In this document: piece after piece, positions 1-9,200 of the stretch
How positions within the stretch are numbered: position 1 is the first letter of the stretch
Layout: each line of letters opens with the position of its first letter
Assembly (NCBI GenBank): GCA_001430745.1
Contig: KQ482018.1
Span: forward strand, 15,825-47,368
Length of the DNA stretch: 31,544 bases
Source of the DNA: Auxenochlorella pyrenoidosa
Lineage: Eukaryota > Chlorophyta > Trebouxiophyceae > Chlorellales > Chlorellaceae
Reading direction: 5' to 3'
Program-made: the position numbers and the translations under genes
The notes under the pieces: generated by a model
Told to the model about the DNA's origin: nothing
Databases searched by the model: none
What the model saw: the letters and a program-made list of their open reading frames with translations, nothing else

Positions 1-56
1 ACCCAACCCCAACCCCCCCGCCCCCCGCCCGCCCGCCCGACGCCCCTGCCCCGCAG
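1..56 (+). other. C-rich intron end before the transporter exon
   Basis: A tract of C runs broken by A and G leads to the acceptor CCCCGCAG at 49-56. It is the end of an intron whose donor is outside the window. Confidence 0.65.
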
Positions 57-957
57 GCAACGAGAAGGCGCTGGCCACGGTGACCGCCATCATCGATGGC
101 ATGGGCTCCATCGGCGCCGCCATCGGGCCCATGATGACCGGCTACATCTCGGGTGAGGGCCCCTTCGCTTTCCTTTTTGGGCAGTCAGAGGTGCCTCTAC
201 CTCCCCGGTTGGGCACTCGGAGTAGTGTGTCTGCAAACGGCAGCATCCACGCACGCTTGGCAGGTGCGGCTGCCACTGTGGGGGGCGTGTGCAGCGGACA
301 CGACACTCGCAACTGACGCGTGCCGGCCTGCCAGGCTGACCTTTGCACTGTGCTTTCTCTCCGTACCTGCGCAGAGCTGCCTGGCGGCTTTGACAATGTG
401 TTCTACATGCTGTACGGCGCCGCTGCAGCAGCAGGTGGGGGCTGGGCAGGGAGGGCGCCGCGGGATCGCCAGCACCGCCCCCTAGCCGGCCTGACAAACC
501 ACAACCAACAGCCGCGCCTGCCTCTCCTTGAAGACTTGCACCAGTGCAAACCGCTGCCCCCTCCTCTATGACGCGCAGGCCTGCTGCTCACCGGCCTTGT
601 CTTCAAGGAGGTTCGGGAGATGGTGCGGCGCCGCCGGCGTGCCGCCGGCGCGGCCGACGGCCCGCCCGCCGAGGGGCTACTCACCGAGGGCGAGACGGTG
701 GCTTCCGACCAGTTCTCCTTCCTGCCCCCAGGGGTGCCTGCAGGCGGCGCAGGTGGGTTGGGGTTGTGGGTGTGCGCGCTGCGGGGGGGTATGCAGCATG
801 GGGCAATGTGCGCCAGAGGGACGCGCTCACCCCTGCCAGAAGTGCGTGCCCTGCTGGCATGCTGGCCTCGCGGTGTGAGTGTCCCCAGCCATTTTCTGCC
901 CGGCTCCACCTTGCTGCAGTGCGCACCATTGACAACGAGACTGGCGTGGTGGTCTGA
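57..957 (+). CDS. SLC37-type glycerol-3-phosphate transporter, 3' exons (partial)
   Basis: This is the C-terminal 121 residues of a major facilitator superfamily carrier. The exons are 57-152, 375-434, 579-752 and 920-957, joined by three phase-1 GT-AG introns; the acceptor for the first lies at 55-56 after a C-rich tract. The first exon reads NEKALATVTAIIDGMGSIGA, the helix-turn typical of SLC37 and plant G3P permeases (antiport of glycerol-3-phosphate or sugar phosphate against phosphate). The following exons give the last membrane helix (YMLYGAAAAAGLLLTGLVF), an Arg-rich KEVREMVRRRRR border on the cytosolic side, and a hydrophilic tail ending ETGVVV. The N-terminal helices lie outside the window. 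The family assignment rests on the short conserved stretch and helix order; another organophosphate:Pi antiporter is possible. I see no functional link to the PKS. Confidence 0.7.
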
Positions 958-1297
958 GGCTCTGCCGGCAGCGAGCGAGCAGGTGTTGTGCTGTCTGCCA
1001 GTCACTAGCTGGTTTTGGGCTGGCGCAGGCACCGCAGCGCAGGACATGCGACAGCCTTTTTCATGCGACCCTGCTGCCGCTCCTCACGCCACCTCGTAAC
1101 CTTTCCTTGCGCTGCATTCTGCCGCTGAGAGTCTCTTCCCCTTGCACCTTTTCCCTTGTTCCCTTCCTCCTGATGTTCCATCCTGGCTCTGTCACGAACG
1201 CCTGTCTAACAATCCTTGCGACATCTGCGCGAAGCAGACCAAGCGTGCACTATGGCACAGAACATCAGGAGGGAGCGGCCACAAGTGGCTGGCATGG
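958..1297. other. Convergent intergenic region
   Basis: These 340 bases lie between the stop of the transporter (+) and the stop of the membrane protein gene (-), so they must hold both 3' UTRs. I found no TGTAA signal on either strand and no convincing coding sequence. Confidence 0.5.
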
Positions 1298-1873
1298 TCA
1301 CACCGGTGCTGGCTCTTCAAGGCTGGCCTCGCTGCCTGCCTCCGAGGGCGCCCCCTCGTCTGCTACACTTTTGCTGGCCTTCTGCGCCCGCCTCCGCAGG
1401 AAGGATCCCAGCAGGGCGAAGCCGCCGCAGCAGAGGGTCAGCAGCGCAAATGCCGCAGAGGGGGCCACAATGCCCACCAGCGCTGGCCACGCTGCGGCGC
1501 CACCGGAGCAGCCAGGCTGCTGCGCAGCTCTGCTGAGAAGGAAGGCAGCGCCGCCAAAGGCGCTGGCAAAGATCAACTGGATGAACACAAAGGCCAGAAA
1601 GGCCGCTCCTTTGTGTTGCTGCTCGACACCCCAAAAGGCAAAATGTCCAGACTCCAGCCAGGTGCTCAGCAGCAGCCCAGCATAGCCGAATACAGGGACA
1701 ACGAAGAATACCACCAGGCACAGCACTTCTGCAATCGACAGCAGCCCAGCTCTGTTGCAGCTGAGGCTGAAGCTGCGAGATTCACTTAAGGGGATTGCAA
1801 GGGCCCACAGCAGGTAGAAGGTGGCAAAGGTGAGCAGCGCTGCGCCTGGCAGCACCCAGGCCCAGCAGGGCAT
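1298..1873 (-). CDS. Four-helix membrane protein of unknown family
   Basis: This is an intronless 191-residue reading frame from the ATG at 1873 to the TGA at 1298. Four hydrophobic segments are clear: about residues 4-27, 44-72, 89-113 and 129-157. The helix 1-2 loop is Ser-rich with Cys39, and the helix 3-4 loop is Gly/Ala-rich with Cys122. After helix 4 comes a basic stop-transfer stretch (LRRRAQK) and an acidic Ser/Glu tail (SEAGSEASLEEPAPV), which suggests cytosolic termini. The topology resembles MARVEL-like or tetraspan proteins, but I see no diagnostic motif and name no family. The frame stays open upstream to an ATG at 2149, but that extension is Cys/Arg-rich, low in hydrophobic order and unlike the rest. 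I therefore start at 1873, just before helix 1. The gene is co-oriented with and downstream of the PKS. Expression is not shown by the sequence. Confidence 0.6.
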   Translation of the reverse strand: MPCWAWVLPGAALLTFATFYLLWALAIPLSESRSFSLSCNRAGLLSIAEVLCLVVFFVVPVFGYAGLLLSTWLESGHFAFWGVEQQHKGAAFLAFVFIQLIFASAFGGAAFLLSRAAQQPGCSGGAAAWPALVGIVAPSAAFALLTLCCGGFALLGSFLRRRAQKASKSVADEGAPSEAGSEASLEEPAPV

Positions 1874-2346
1874 CGCGACTCCACGCGGGTGAGAACCTGC
1901 GCAGTGGGTTTGAAATCGGCAGGACACGGAATTAGAGTGGAACATCTGGCGGGAGCAGAGGAGCGTCAGCACTGCTAGTGCTGACGAGAGGCCCCGAGGG
2001 CGGCATGGGCGACAGCGGTGGCAGCGGCGGAAGTGGCAGCCTTCAGGACGAGGACCAGAGGACCCGCAGGCAACACCACTGCAGCTGGGCATGATATTCC
2101 ATCCTCGCAGCGCTGCCAAGGTTGGCTTCCGTGCACTCACACTATGCACAAAGTGATGGACCAGAACCCTTGCCGAGGGAACGATCTCACACTGCTGCTC
2201 ATCATGTAAATCCCAGAGAGGGCTTGGCTTTCATGCTTGGTGCTGTTGCCATGCTGCAGCTGTGGGCGCTGACACTGGCAGCGCTCGGCATCATGGCACC
2301 CCATCACGGCGACAGGCTTCGGCGAGTGCAAGGGTTCTTAGCAACT
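1874..2346. other. Intergenic region upstream of the membrane protein gene
   Basis: These roughly 470 bases separate the membrane protein start from the presumed PKS 3' end. They should hold the promoter and 5' leader of the minus-strand membrane protein gene. No TATA-like element stands out. The plus-strand frame at 2122-2388 lacks any recognisable feature and overlaps the presumed PKS 3' end, so I do not call it. Confidence 0.4.
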
Positions 2347-2351
2347 TTACA
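2347..2351 (-). terminator. Candidate poly(A) signal TGTAA of the PKS gene
   Basis: TGTAA on the minus strand is the usual green-algal polyadenylation signal. It lies about 270 bases after the PKS stop codon, and I saw no other copy between it and the stop. It implies a 3' UTR of roughly 290 bases spanning 2623 to about 2335. Confidence 0.5.
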
Positions 2352-2623
2352 TTGGGTGCAGGTAGTAAATCAAATTTACCATTGGTAAGCCTGCATTGTA
2401 GGCAAAAAACATGGAAGCACGAAGACGCTATGTCACTGGAAGAAGCGGGCAAAGCAGCGGGAACAAGCTTGGGGCAAAGAGGTGCGTAGCGTTGCACAAA
2501 CGTGGAGTGGTCTTCAGAGAAAGTGCAGCAGCAGGTTGTTTTCAGCAGCAAAGACGTGTTGAAAATGGTTAGCATGGAGAATTATAGGGGGGAGAAAGGG
2601 AGCGGCGGCGCCGCCCAGCTGGC

Positions 2624-3248
2624 TCACTGCCAGGCGTCCAGCTTCAGCATCCACACCGCCTCCCTGGGATCGTAGTGCACAAACACGCCGCCCATGCGCT
2701 CAGACGCCTCCTGCAGCCGCTTCCTGAAGGCCGCCACCAGCTTTTGGTCGTCCGGCTTCTTCACCACCATGCGGCGGAAGGTCAGCAGTGCGGGCTGGTT
2801 CAGGCCGCGGCCTGGGGGCAGCAGCGCGCGCGTCGCGGCGGCGGCGGCCTTGTCGCCGTCGCTGGCGCTGCTGCTGGGGGCAGGGTACAGGTCGATGCTG
2901 CCTCTCTCGATGGAGATGAGCTTATCCAGGTCCAGCCCACGCAGGTCGACTGCAGGGAAGGGTTGGCATCGGGGCAAGGTGAGCGGAGCGGGGAGGTGAG
3001 CGGGCACCATGCCATGCCCAGCACGTCGCCAGCGACGGCAGCAAGCGCGTCTTTCAGGCACGCTTTCCGTGCGCTTCCCGCCCTGCTGCCCCCTCTGGCC
3101 ACCCACCTGGTTTGAAGAAGGCGACCTCTCCCAGGTCTTTGCGGCCTATCACAAAGCGCGGCACCGCCTTGAGCTGCTCATCGGTGGCCCGGGCCAGCTG
3201 TCGGATGGACGGCACCGTAAAGTACTCTGGCAGTGTGAGGGTGGGCGC
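2624..3248 (-). other. C-terminal Nup98 autopeptidase-like (peptidase S59 / Nucleoporin2) domain
   Basis: These are the last 155 residues, on exons 3516-3107 and 2949-2624. The order of motifs follows the autoproteolytic domain of Nup98: [19 protein letters not shown], then [68 protein letters not shown] and the closing strand [11 protein letters not shown]. In Nup98 this domain anchors the protein to the nuclear pore and cuts itself between His-Phe and Ser, with the last strand spaced W-x5-H-F/S. Here the spacing is kept (W-MLKLD-A-W-Q) but His, Phe and Ser are Ala, Trp and Gln, and the stop codon follows at once. Self-cleavage is therefore not expected. The function in a PKS is unknown: docking, localisation or product release are guesses. 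The fusion to the ACP is within one exon, so it is not a gene-model error. Confidence 0.82.
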
Positions 3249-6200
3249 ATTCTTATTCACCGGGCGGGCCGGCTTGCCCGCTTTGGCCGCCGCCGCTGCC
3301 GTGGCTGCGGGCTCCCCCGGGGCTGCCTCTGCCGGCTGCCTGCCACCAGCAGCAGAGGCACCCTCGTCAGAAGCAGCCGCAGCCGTGTCGGCGGCCGGGT
3401 CTGGGGCAGCAAAGCCGAGGGCGGCATCGCTGACGCGGCCCGCGAGCTCTTCTGCCACCGCCTCAATAGTGGGGAAATCGAACAGGAAGGTGGCGGGCAG
3501 GTCGATGCCGAAGGCGCTGCAGCGGGCAGGGTGCGGGAGGTTCGGGGTGAGTGGGTGGGTGACTGGGTCGGACCAGGTGCGGTTGACGTCGACGGGCCCT
3601 GTTGTTTAGCGGCTCGCCAGCCTGTGTCCAGCTTGTGGGGATCCCCACGTACCACCCACGCCTCAGCCCTTGGTGTTTGGCTGCCCACAGCCCACTGTGA
3701 TGTGCCCACCCACCTGCCCAGCTCCTTGCGCAGCTCCAGTGCACCAAGCGAGTCCATGCCCGCTACTGACAGCGGTGTGGAGGCTGCCACCTCCGCGCCG
3801 CCCAGCAGCCGGTGGACGCACTGGCGCACCTGCAAGTGCGGCAGGTGGGGGTGGGGCAGGAGAGGCCAGAAATTTATTGTATGTACGCTGATCCAAACCG
3901 CAGGGCAGCGTGTGCACGGCGGGTCTGTGCTGCCCAGTGCCGTGCAGCTGGGACCCCCCCTATCCAAAAAACTGGCTCGCGTATGTAACCCCCGGCCCGC
4001 CACCCCGGCTCCTTACCGTGTCTGTCACAAGCTCCAGCTTGCGCTTCAGCGTCAGCGCAGGTGCAGGCGGCGGCGCCGCGCGGCGGGGCGCTGCTGCCAC
4101 AGCCCCCGCCGGCGTCCGCTGCTGCCTGGCCGGCGTCGAGCGTGTGCCGGACGCTGGCGCTGCCGCCGCACTGCGCTTGGCAGCGGCAGCCAGCGACTCT
4201 GCTGCCTTGCCAGCCACAAATTCTGCGATTTCTTCAATGGTAGGGTAGTCGAATACAAGCATGGCGGGCACTTCGGAGCCCACAAGGTCTGACACCTGAC
4301 GCCGCACATCCAGCGCGCCTGCAGGGCAGGGCAGGCCCGATGTCATGCGGACGTCGTGTGGACATCGCGTGCTCCTGATGATGTACAAAACCTGCCTAAT
4401 CGAGCAGACCGGCACGCAGGTGTATGCCCAGCCTTCCAGCCCCAAGGCGCAGCATGCACTCACCCAGGGAGTCGAGCCCGGCAGCCATGAGTGCCTCTGA
4501 TGCGCCCACCGGCCGGCCCACCGCCGCCTCGACCAGCGCGGCAATCTGGGCGGCAAAGAAGCCGGCTCGCTCTGCTGGAGGCAGCGTGTGCCATGCAGGC
4601 AGGTCGGCTGGGGCTGCAGCTGCGGGCTCTGCGATAGTGCTGGCAGCTGGCAACGCTGCTGCCTGGTTGGCGGCGATGCTCTGCCGTTCCCGCCCAGCCG
4701 CGGCTGCTGCCACAGCCGCAAACTCGGCGTAGAAAGGCTTGTGCTGCCTGCCGCCCACCAGGAGCCGCTCCCAGGTCAGCCCTGCAGCCATCACAGTGCC
4801 GCTGCCTGCTGCCACAGACAGGGACACCGCCTGCTCCAGGGCGGCCAGCCCCGGCGCCGGCTGAATTGCCACAATACCCAGGCGCTGCAGCCGCGCCGCC
4901 ACGGCTGCATCGCTGGCAGCCATGCCGGCGCCGCCCCAGGCACCCCAGGCAATGCTGCAGGAGGGTGTGCCCTGCACGGCATGGAAGGAGACAGGTGGAT
5001 GCGCTTAGGCAGGGCCGTTGGAAAGCTGCAACAAGCCAGGAGGCAACCCGCTCCTCCAACAACTTGCGTAATTATAATTGCTGCCTCTCAGTGCCCAGCC
5101 CACCTGCTGCTGCCAGCTGTCTGCCAGCGCATCCAGCGCTGCATTGGCGGCTGCATACGCGGCCTGCCCGCCGCTGCCCAGCAGGCCGGCGATGCTGCTG
5201 AACAGCACCAGCTGGCCCGCCGGGGAGGCGGCGGCCAGGCTGCGCTGCAGCCTGCGGGCGGCCAGCGGCTTGACTGCCAGGCTGGCACGCAGGTTGGATG
5301 CAGTTTGGTTGGAGAGCACGGCGTCCTGCGACAGATATGCCACAGGCAGATGCAGGGGTAGGTGAGAGGCAAAAGGTGCGGCGCTGTGGGAGCTCGCCCC
5401 CCCCCCCCATGCAGCACTCAGAGAGCTCTACTGCGCCTGCATGCGTTGGTCCGCCCTTGAGGGCTCACCCTGAGGACACCAGCCGAGTGCATGATGGACC
5501 CCACGTGGATGCCGCCAGCAGACAGCCGGCCCGCCAGCCCCGCAACGTCAGCAGCCACGCTGGCATCGCATGAGGCCACCGTCAGCTGCGCCAAGCTGCC
5601 GGCCGTCACGGCACGCCGCCAGGCGCTGCCCAGGGCAGCCTCCAGCTGTACCAGGCCAATGCTGCGACCCAGCAAGATTATGTGTGGGCTGTTGGTTCCT
5701 CCAGCGCCGCCGCTGCTGCCGGCTGCCAGCTGCTGGGAGGCAATCAGGGTGCCCAGCGCCCCGAGGCCACCAGTCACCAGGCATGCACCGGCGACAGCTG
5801 ACCCTTGTTGCGGCCTGCTGGCTGGCGCAGCGGCAGGCAGCAGGCGGGGAGCTAGGAAGGCGCCGCCCGCCTGGCTGGGCCCAAAGACGTCGCGGAATGG
5901 CAGCTGCTGGTCTTCCAGCGGCCCTTGGCCCGGCTGCTGTGGCGCGGCGCTGCTGTGTGCCCAGCCCAGGTGTTCCGCATCCTGTGCAGCCACCCTGACC
6001 ATGCCCAGCAGCAGGGCTGCCTGGTGCAGCTGCCGACGCGGCGCGCCAGTGCCAGCGCCAGCTGGATCTGACAGGACAGCCGCCGGGGTGTGCAGGTGCA
6101 GGGCGGAGGCGGGGCCCCCACCCTGCACACGCTGCTGCATGAACTGCAGGTGTGCGGCGGCAAAGCCGGCATCCGACTCGCTGCCTGCATGCACAGCAAC

Positions 6201-9200
6201 AGCCTGTGGCTTGCTGGTGCTGCCTGCTTGCTCGAGAGACCAAGCAACTGCTGCTGCTGAGGGCCGGCTGGACAGCTGCCAAGCCGAAGCGCCAGCGCTG
6301 CTGTGTGCCTGCCAATCAACGGTGTAGAGCAGCTGCGATGTCGGCTGGGCAGCCGCTGGCGCGGGCCTGGCGGGCGCAATCTTGGAGACCAGGCCGGCCA
6401 GGCACATGCCAGCGGAGCAGTTGCCAGGAAGCCAGCGGATGTTGTTGGTGGCCGACAGATCCTGCTGGCTGATGCCGCACATCTCCGCTGCTGCCCACCC
6501 GCAGGCCGGCTTCCCTGCTGGGTGGGAACATGCATGGATGCATACGCTCAGCAAGCGATTACTCCAGCCAGCATGATCTCCCAGCTCCAGCAGCATTTCC
6601 AAGCAGGCGTGACAGAGCACTGGCAAAGCGCAGCGCTCCCAGACTCACCGTCCCGGGCAGGCAGCGCCAGGGAGCCTGCGCCCACAGGCACCCGGCTGAC
6701 CACCTCGCCACCCGGCGTGGGGACGGGCGCCAGGTGGATGCTGGCATCAAAGGTGCCCGGGTGCAGAAGATACCTGCACGTAGGCGCAGCAGAGGATCAG
6801 CAAAGTAGAATCGTGATGAAGGCGGCCAGGTGGGCGCAGCAGAGGTGGTGCACACAGCAGAGGCGGCTCCCAGCGGCAGTATCCGGCTGCTGCAACCCCC
6901 GGCAGCGGTCCCTGCTGGAAGGCTCACCCAGCAGTCTCCTGCTTGCTGGCGCCGACCACGGCAAGGTTGTGGCCCAGGTTCCTGGCTGGGCTGGGTGGCA
7001 GCAGGAGTGCAGCCGCGGGTCTCTGGCCTGCTGCGGCAGCACTGGTGGGAGCTGCTGCTGCCTGCGAGGCCGCCACAGCCTGCAGATGCGGGCTGTGAGC
7101 GCCGCTCAGCACCTGCAGCACTCCTGTCCTGCTGTCGACAGTGCAGCGCAGCAGGAAGCTTCCGCCCTGGGCACCGGCCAGCATGCAGGGTGCCAGCACC
7201 GCCAGCGATGCCAGCGCAGGCACCGCAGCGCCGCTGCCCGAGTCGGAAGCTGCGCAGGCTGCTGCTGCCGCCGCTGCCAGCTCAAACATGGCTGCCGCGG
7301 GCAGCAGCGCCCTGCCGTGCACAGCGTGGTCGTGCAGCCACGCCAGGCTGGCAGCAGACAGCTCTGCAGCGCACTCTGACAGCCTGCCGCCGCTGCTGCT
7401 GGCACGGACGGTGGCTGCCAAAAGGAGCGGGTGGGGAATGGGGCGAGGCCAGAAGTCGCCTCGCTGCCAGGCGCTGCCGCCGCCAGCTGCCGTCGCTGCC
7501 AGGCTGTCGGCTGCGCCGCTGCCGCCCTCTGGCATGGACAGCAGAGCGTGGGCGTTCACGCCGCTCATGCCAAAAGAGCTGGTGCCCGCCAGCGGCTGGG
7601 CCCCCGCTTCCAGCAGGCTGGCAGCTGCGCCTGGCTGCCTGCTGGGCGCGGCCGCCATGCTGTGCCTGCTGCGCCACTCTCCCAGCGCCGCCGCCACGTA
7701 AGGGTTGACCTCACGCAGGTTCACAATGGGCAGCAGCAGCTGTGCCTGCAGGCCCGTGGCCGCCAGCAGGGCGCCCGACAGGCCCGCTGTGCCCTCGGTG
7801 TGCCCGTAGCAGCTCTTGCTGCTGCCCAGGGGAAGCACCCTGGCTGGGCCTGCGCCGCCTGGCTTGCTGGCCGACAGGGCAGAGCCCAGGGCCCCAACCT
7901 CAATGGGGTCGCCCAGAGGGGTGCCTGCAGGAGGAGAGCGCAGAGAGCCAGGAGAGGGTGGAGGGATACGGTTTTTTTTGTTGGTTGTTGAATGCGCATC
8001 GTGCTGAGTTGGAAGTGTGGTCTTGGCTGCAGCCAGTCTTGAACAGAGCATTGCAAGCGTTCAGTGTTGCACGGCCCCACCTGTGCCGTGCATGGACACA
8101 AAGCCGACGGCCAGGGGCGCGGCGCCCGCGGCGCCCAGCGCGGCTCGGACCAGCGCCGTCTGCGCCGGCCCGTTGGGCGCCGTCAGGCTGCTGCTGCGCC
8201 CGTCCTGGTTGATGGCGCTGCCATGCACCAGGCCCAGCGGGCTGCTGCCCGCCTCGGCTGCCAGGTCAGCCTGCTGCAGGAGCGCCACCGCGATGGCCTC
8301 TCCGCGGCCGTAGCCGTCGGCAGAGGCGTCCAGGGTCTTGCAGCGGCCGACAGGGGACAGGGCTTGCAGCAGGCAGATGCGGGCCACGGTCTGTCGGGAA
8401 GGGGGAGGCAGGGGGTGCGGTGCGCAGAGTTTAGAAGTGTGGGTGACTCAACTCGGGCGGCCACAGGCACGCTGGAGCGGCGCACAAGCTGGTACAGCTG
8501 GCAGCTGGCAGCCCCACCTGCGCAATAAGGTTGACCTGCACCCCGCCCGTCACGGCGGCGGCGCACTCGGCTGCCAGCACCCCCGCGTGCGCCTGGTGCA
8601 GCGCCACCAGCGAGGAGGAGCAGGCGGTGTCGGTGCTGACGCAGGGGCCCTGCGCAAGAGGGAGCAGGCCAGGGCAGAAGCTCAACAACGCAGCATGTAC
8701 CAGTGAGGGCCGAGACGCTTGAGATGCATGTTGAGAAAGCAGGCAGTGCCTCTGTGTAACACAGAGGGCAGGCAAGTAAGCTACGCGCTGCCCCCACCTG
8801 CAGGCCAAAGGTGTAGGAGGCGCGGCCGACCAGGAAGGACAGGCCGTGGCCCAGGATGGCGTTGGAGCTGGAGTCGGCCAGGCCCAGGGGGCCCAGGATG
8901 CCGTCGAGGTACTCTGCAAGGGGCGGGGGGTGGGGTGAAGGGGTGGGTGGAAGCCATAGTCAGGTAGATGACCCGACTCAGCTGAGCAAGGTGGTACAAG
9001 CATGGGCAGCGGGCCAGGTATGCAGGAGACTGCATATCCTCCCTCTCAGCCACAAGCACAGGTGCGCAGCAAGCTCAGTGCGCACCGGTGTACATGCAGC
9101 CGAGGTAGACGCCGACAGAGGGGCCCACCGCGGCCGCCGCGCCCGCCGAGGCCGGCGAGGCCAGCAGCTCTGCCGTGTGCTCCAGCAGCATGCGGGCCTG

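Noticed and set aside
1874..2149. Extended start (ATG at 2149) for the membrane protein
   Set aside because: The added 92 residues are Cys/Arg-rich without hydrophobic or domain structure, while the ATG at 1873 lies directly before the first membrane helix.
2122..2388. Plus-strand frame of 88 codons with one hydrophobic stretch
   Set aside because: It overlaps the PKS poly(A) signal, has no similarity I recognise, and its length is within chance for this composition.
2624..3516. The Nup98-like region as a separate downstream gene
   Set aside because: Its first conserved residues are on the same exon and in the same frame as the last ACP, with no stop between and no plausible start in the linker.
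3009..4292. Long plus-strand frame of 427 codons opposite the end of the PKS
   Set aside because: It is antisense to well-supported ACP and Nup98-like exons, has Arg/Cys-rich composition and no domain. Long antisense frames are expected in DNA this rich in GC-ending codons.
6303..7379. Plus-strand frame of 358 codons over module 5
   Set aside because: It is a shadow of the DH/KR exons, is low-complexity Cys/Arg/Gln-rich, and has no motif.
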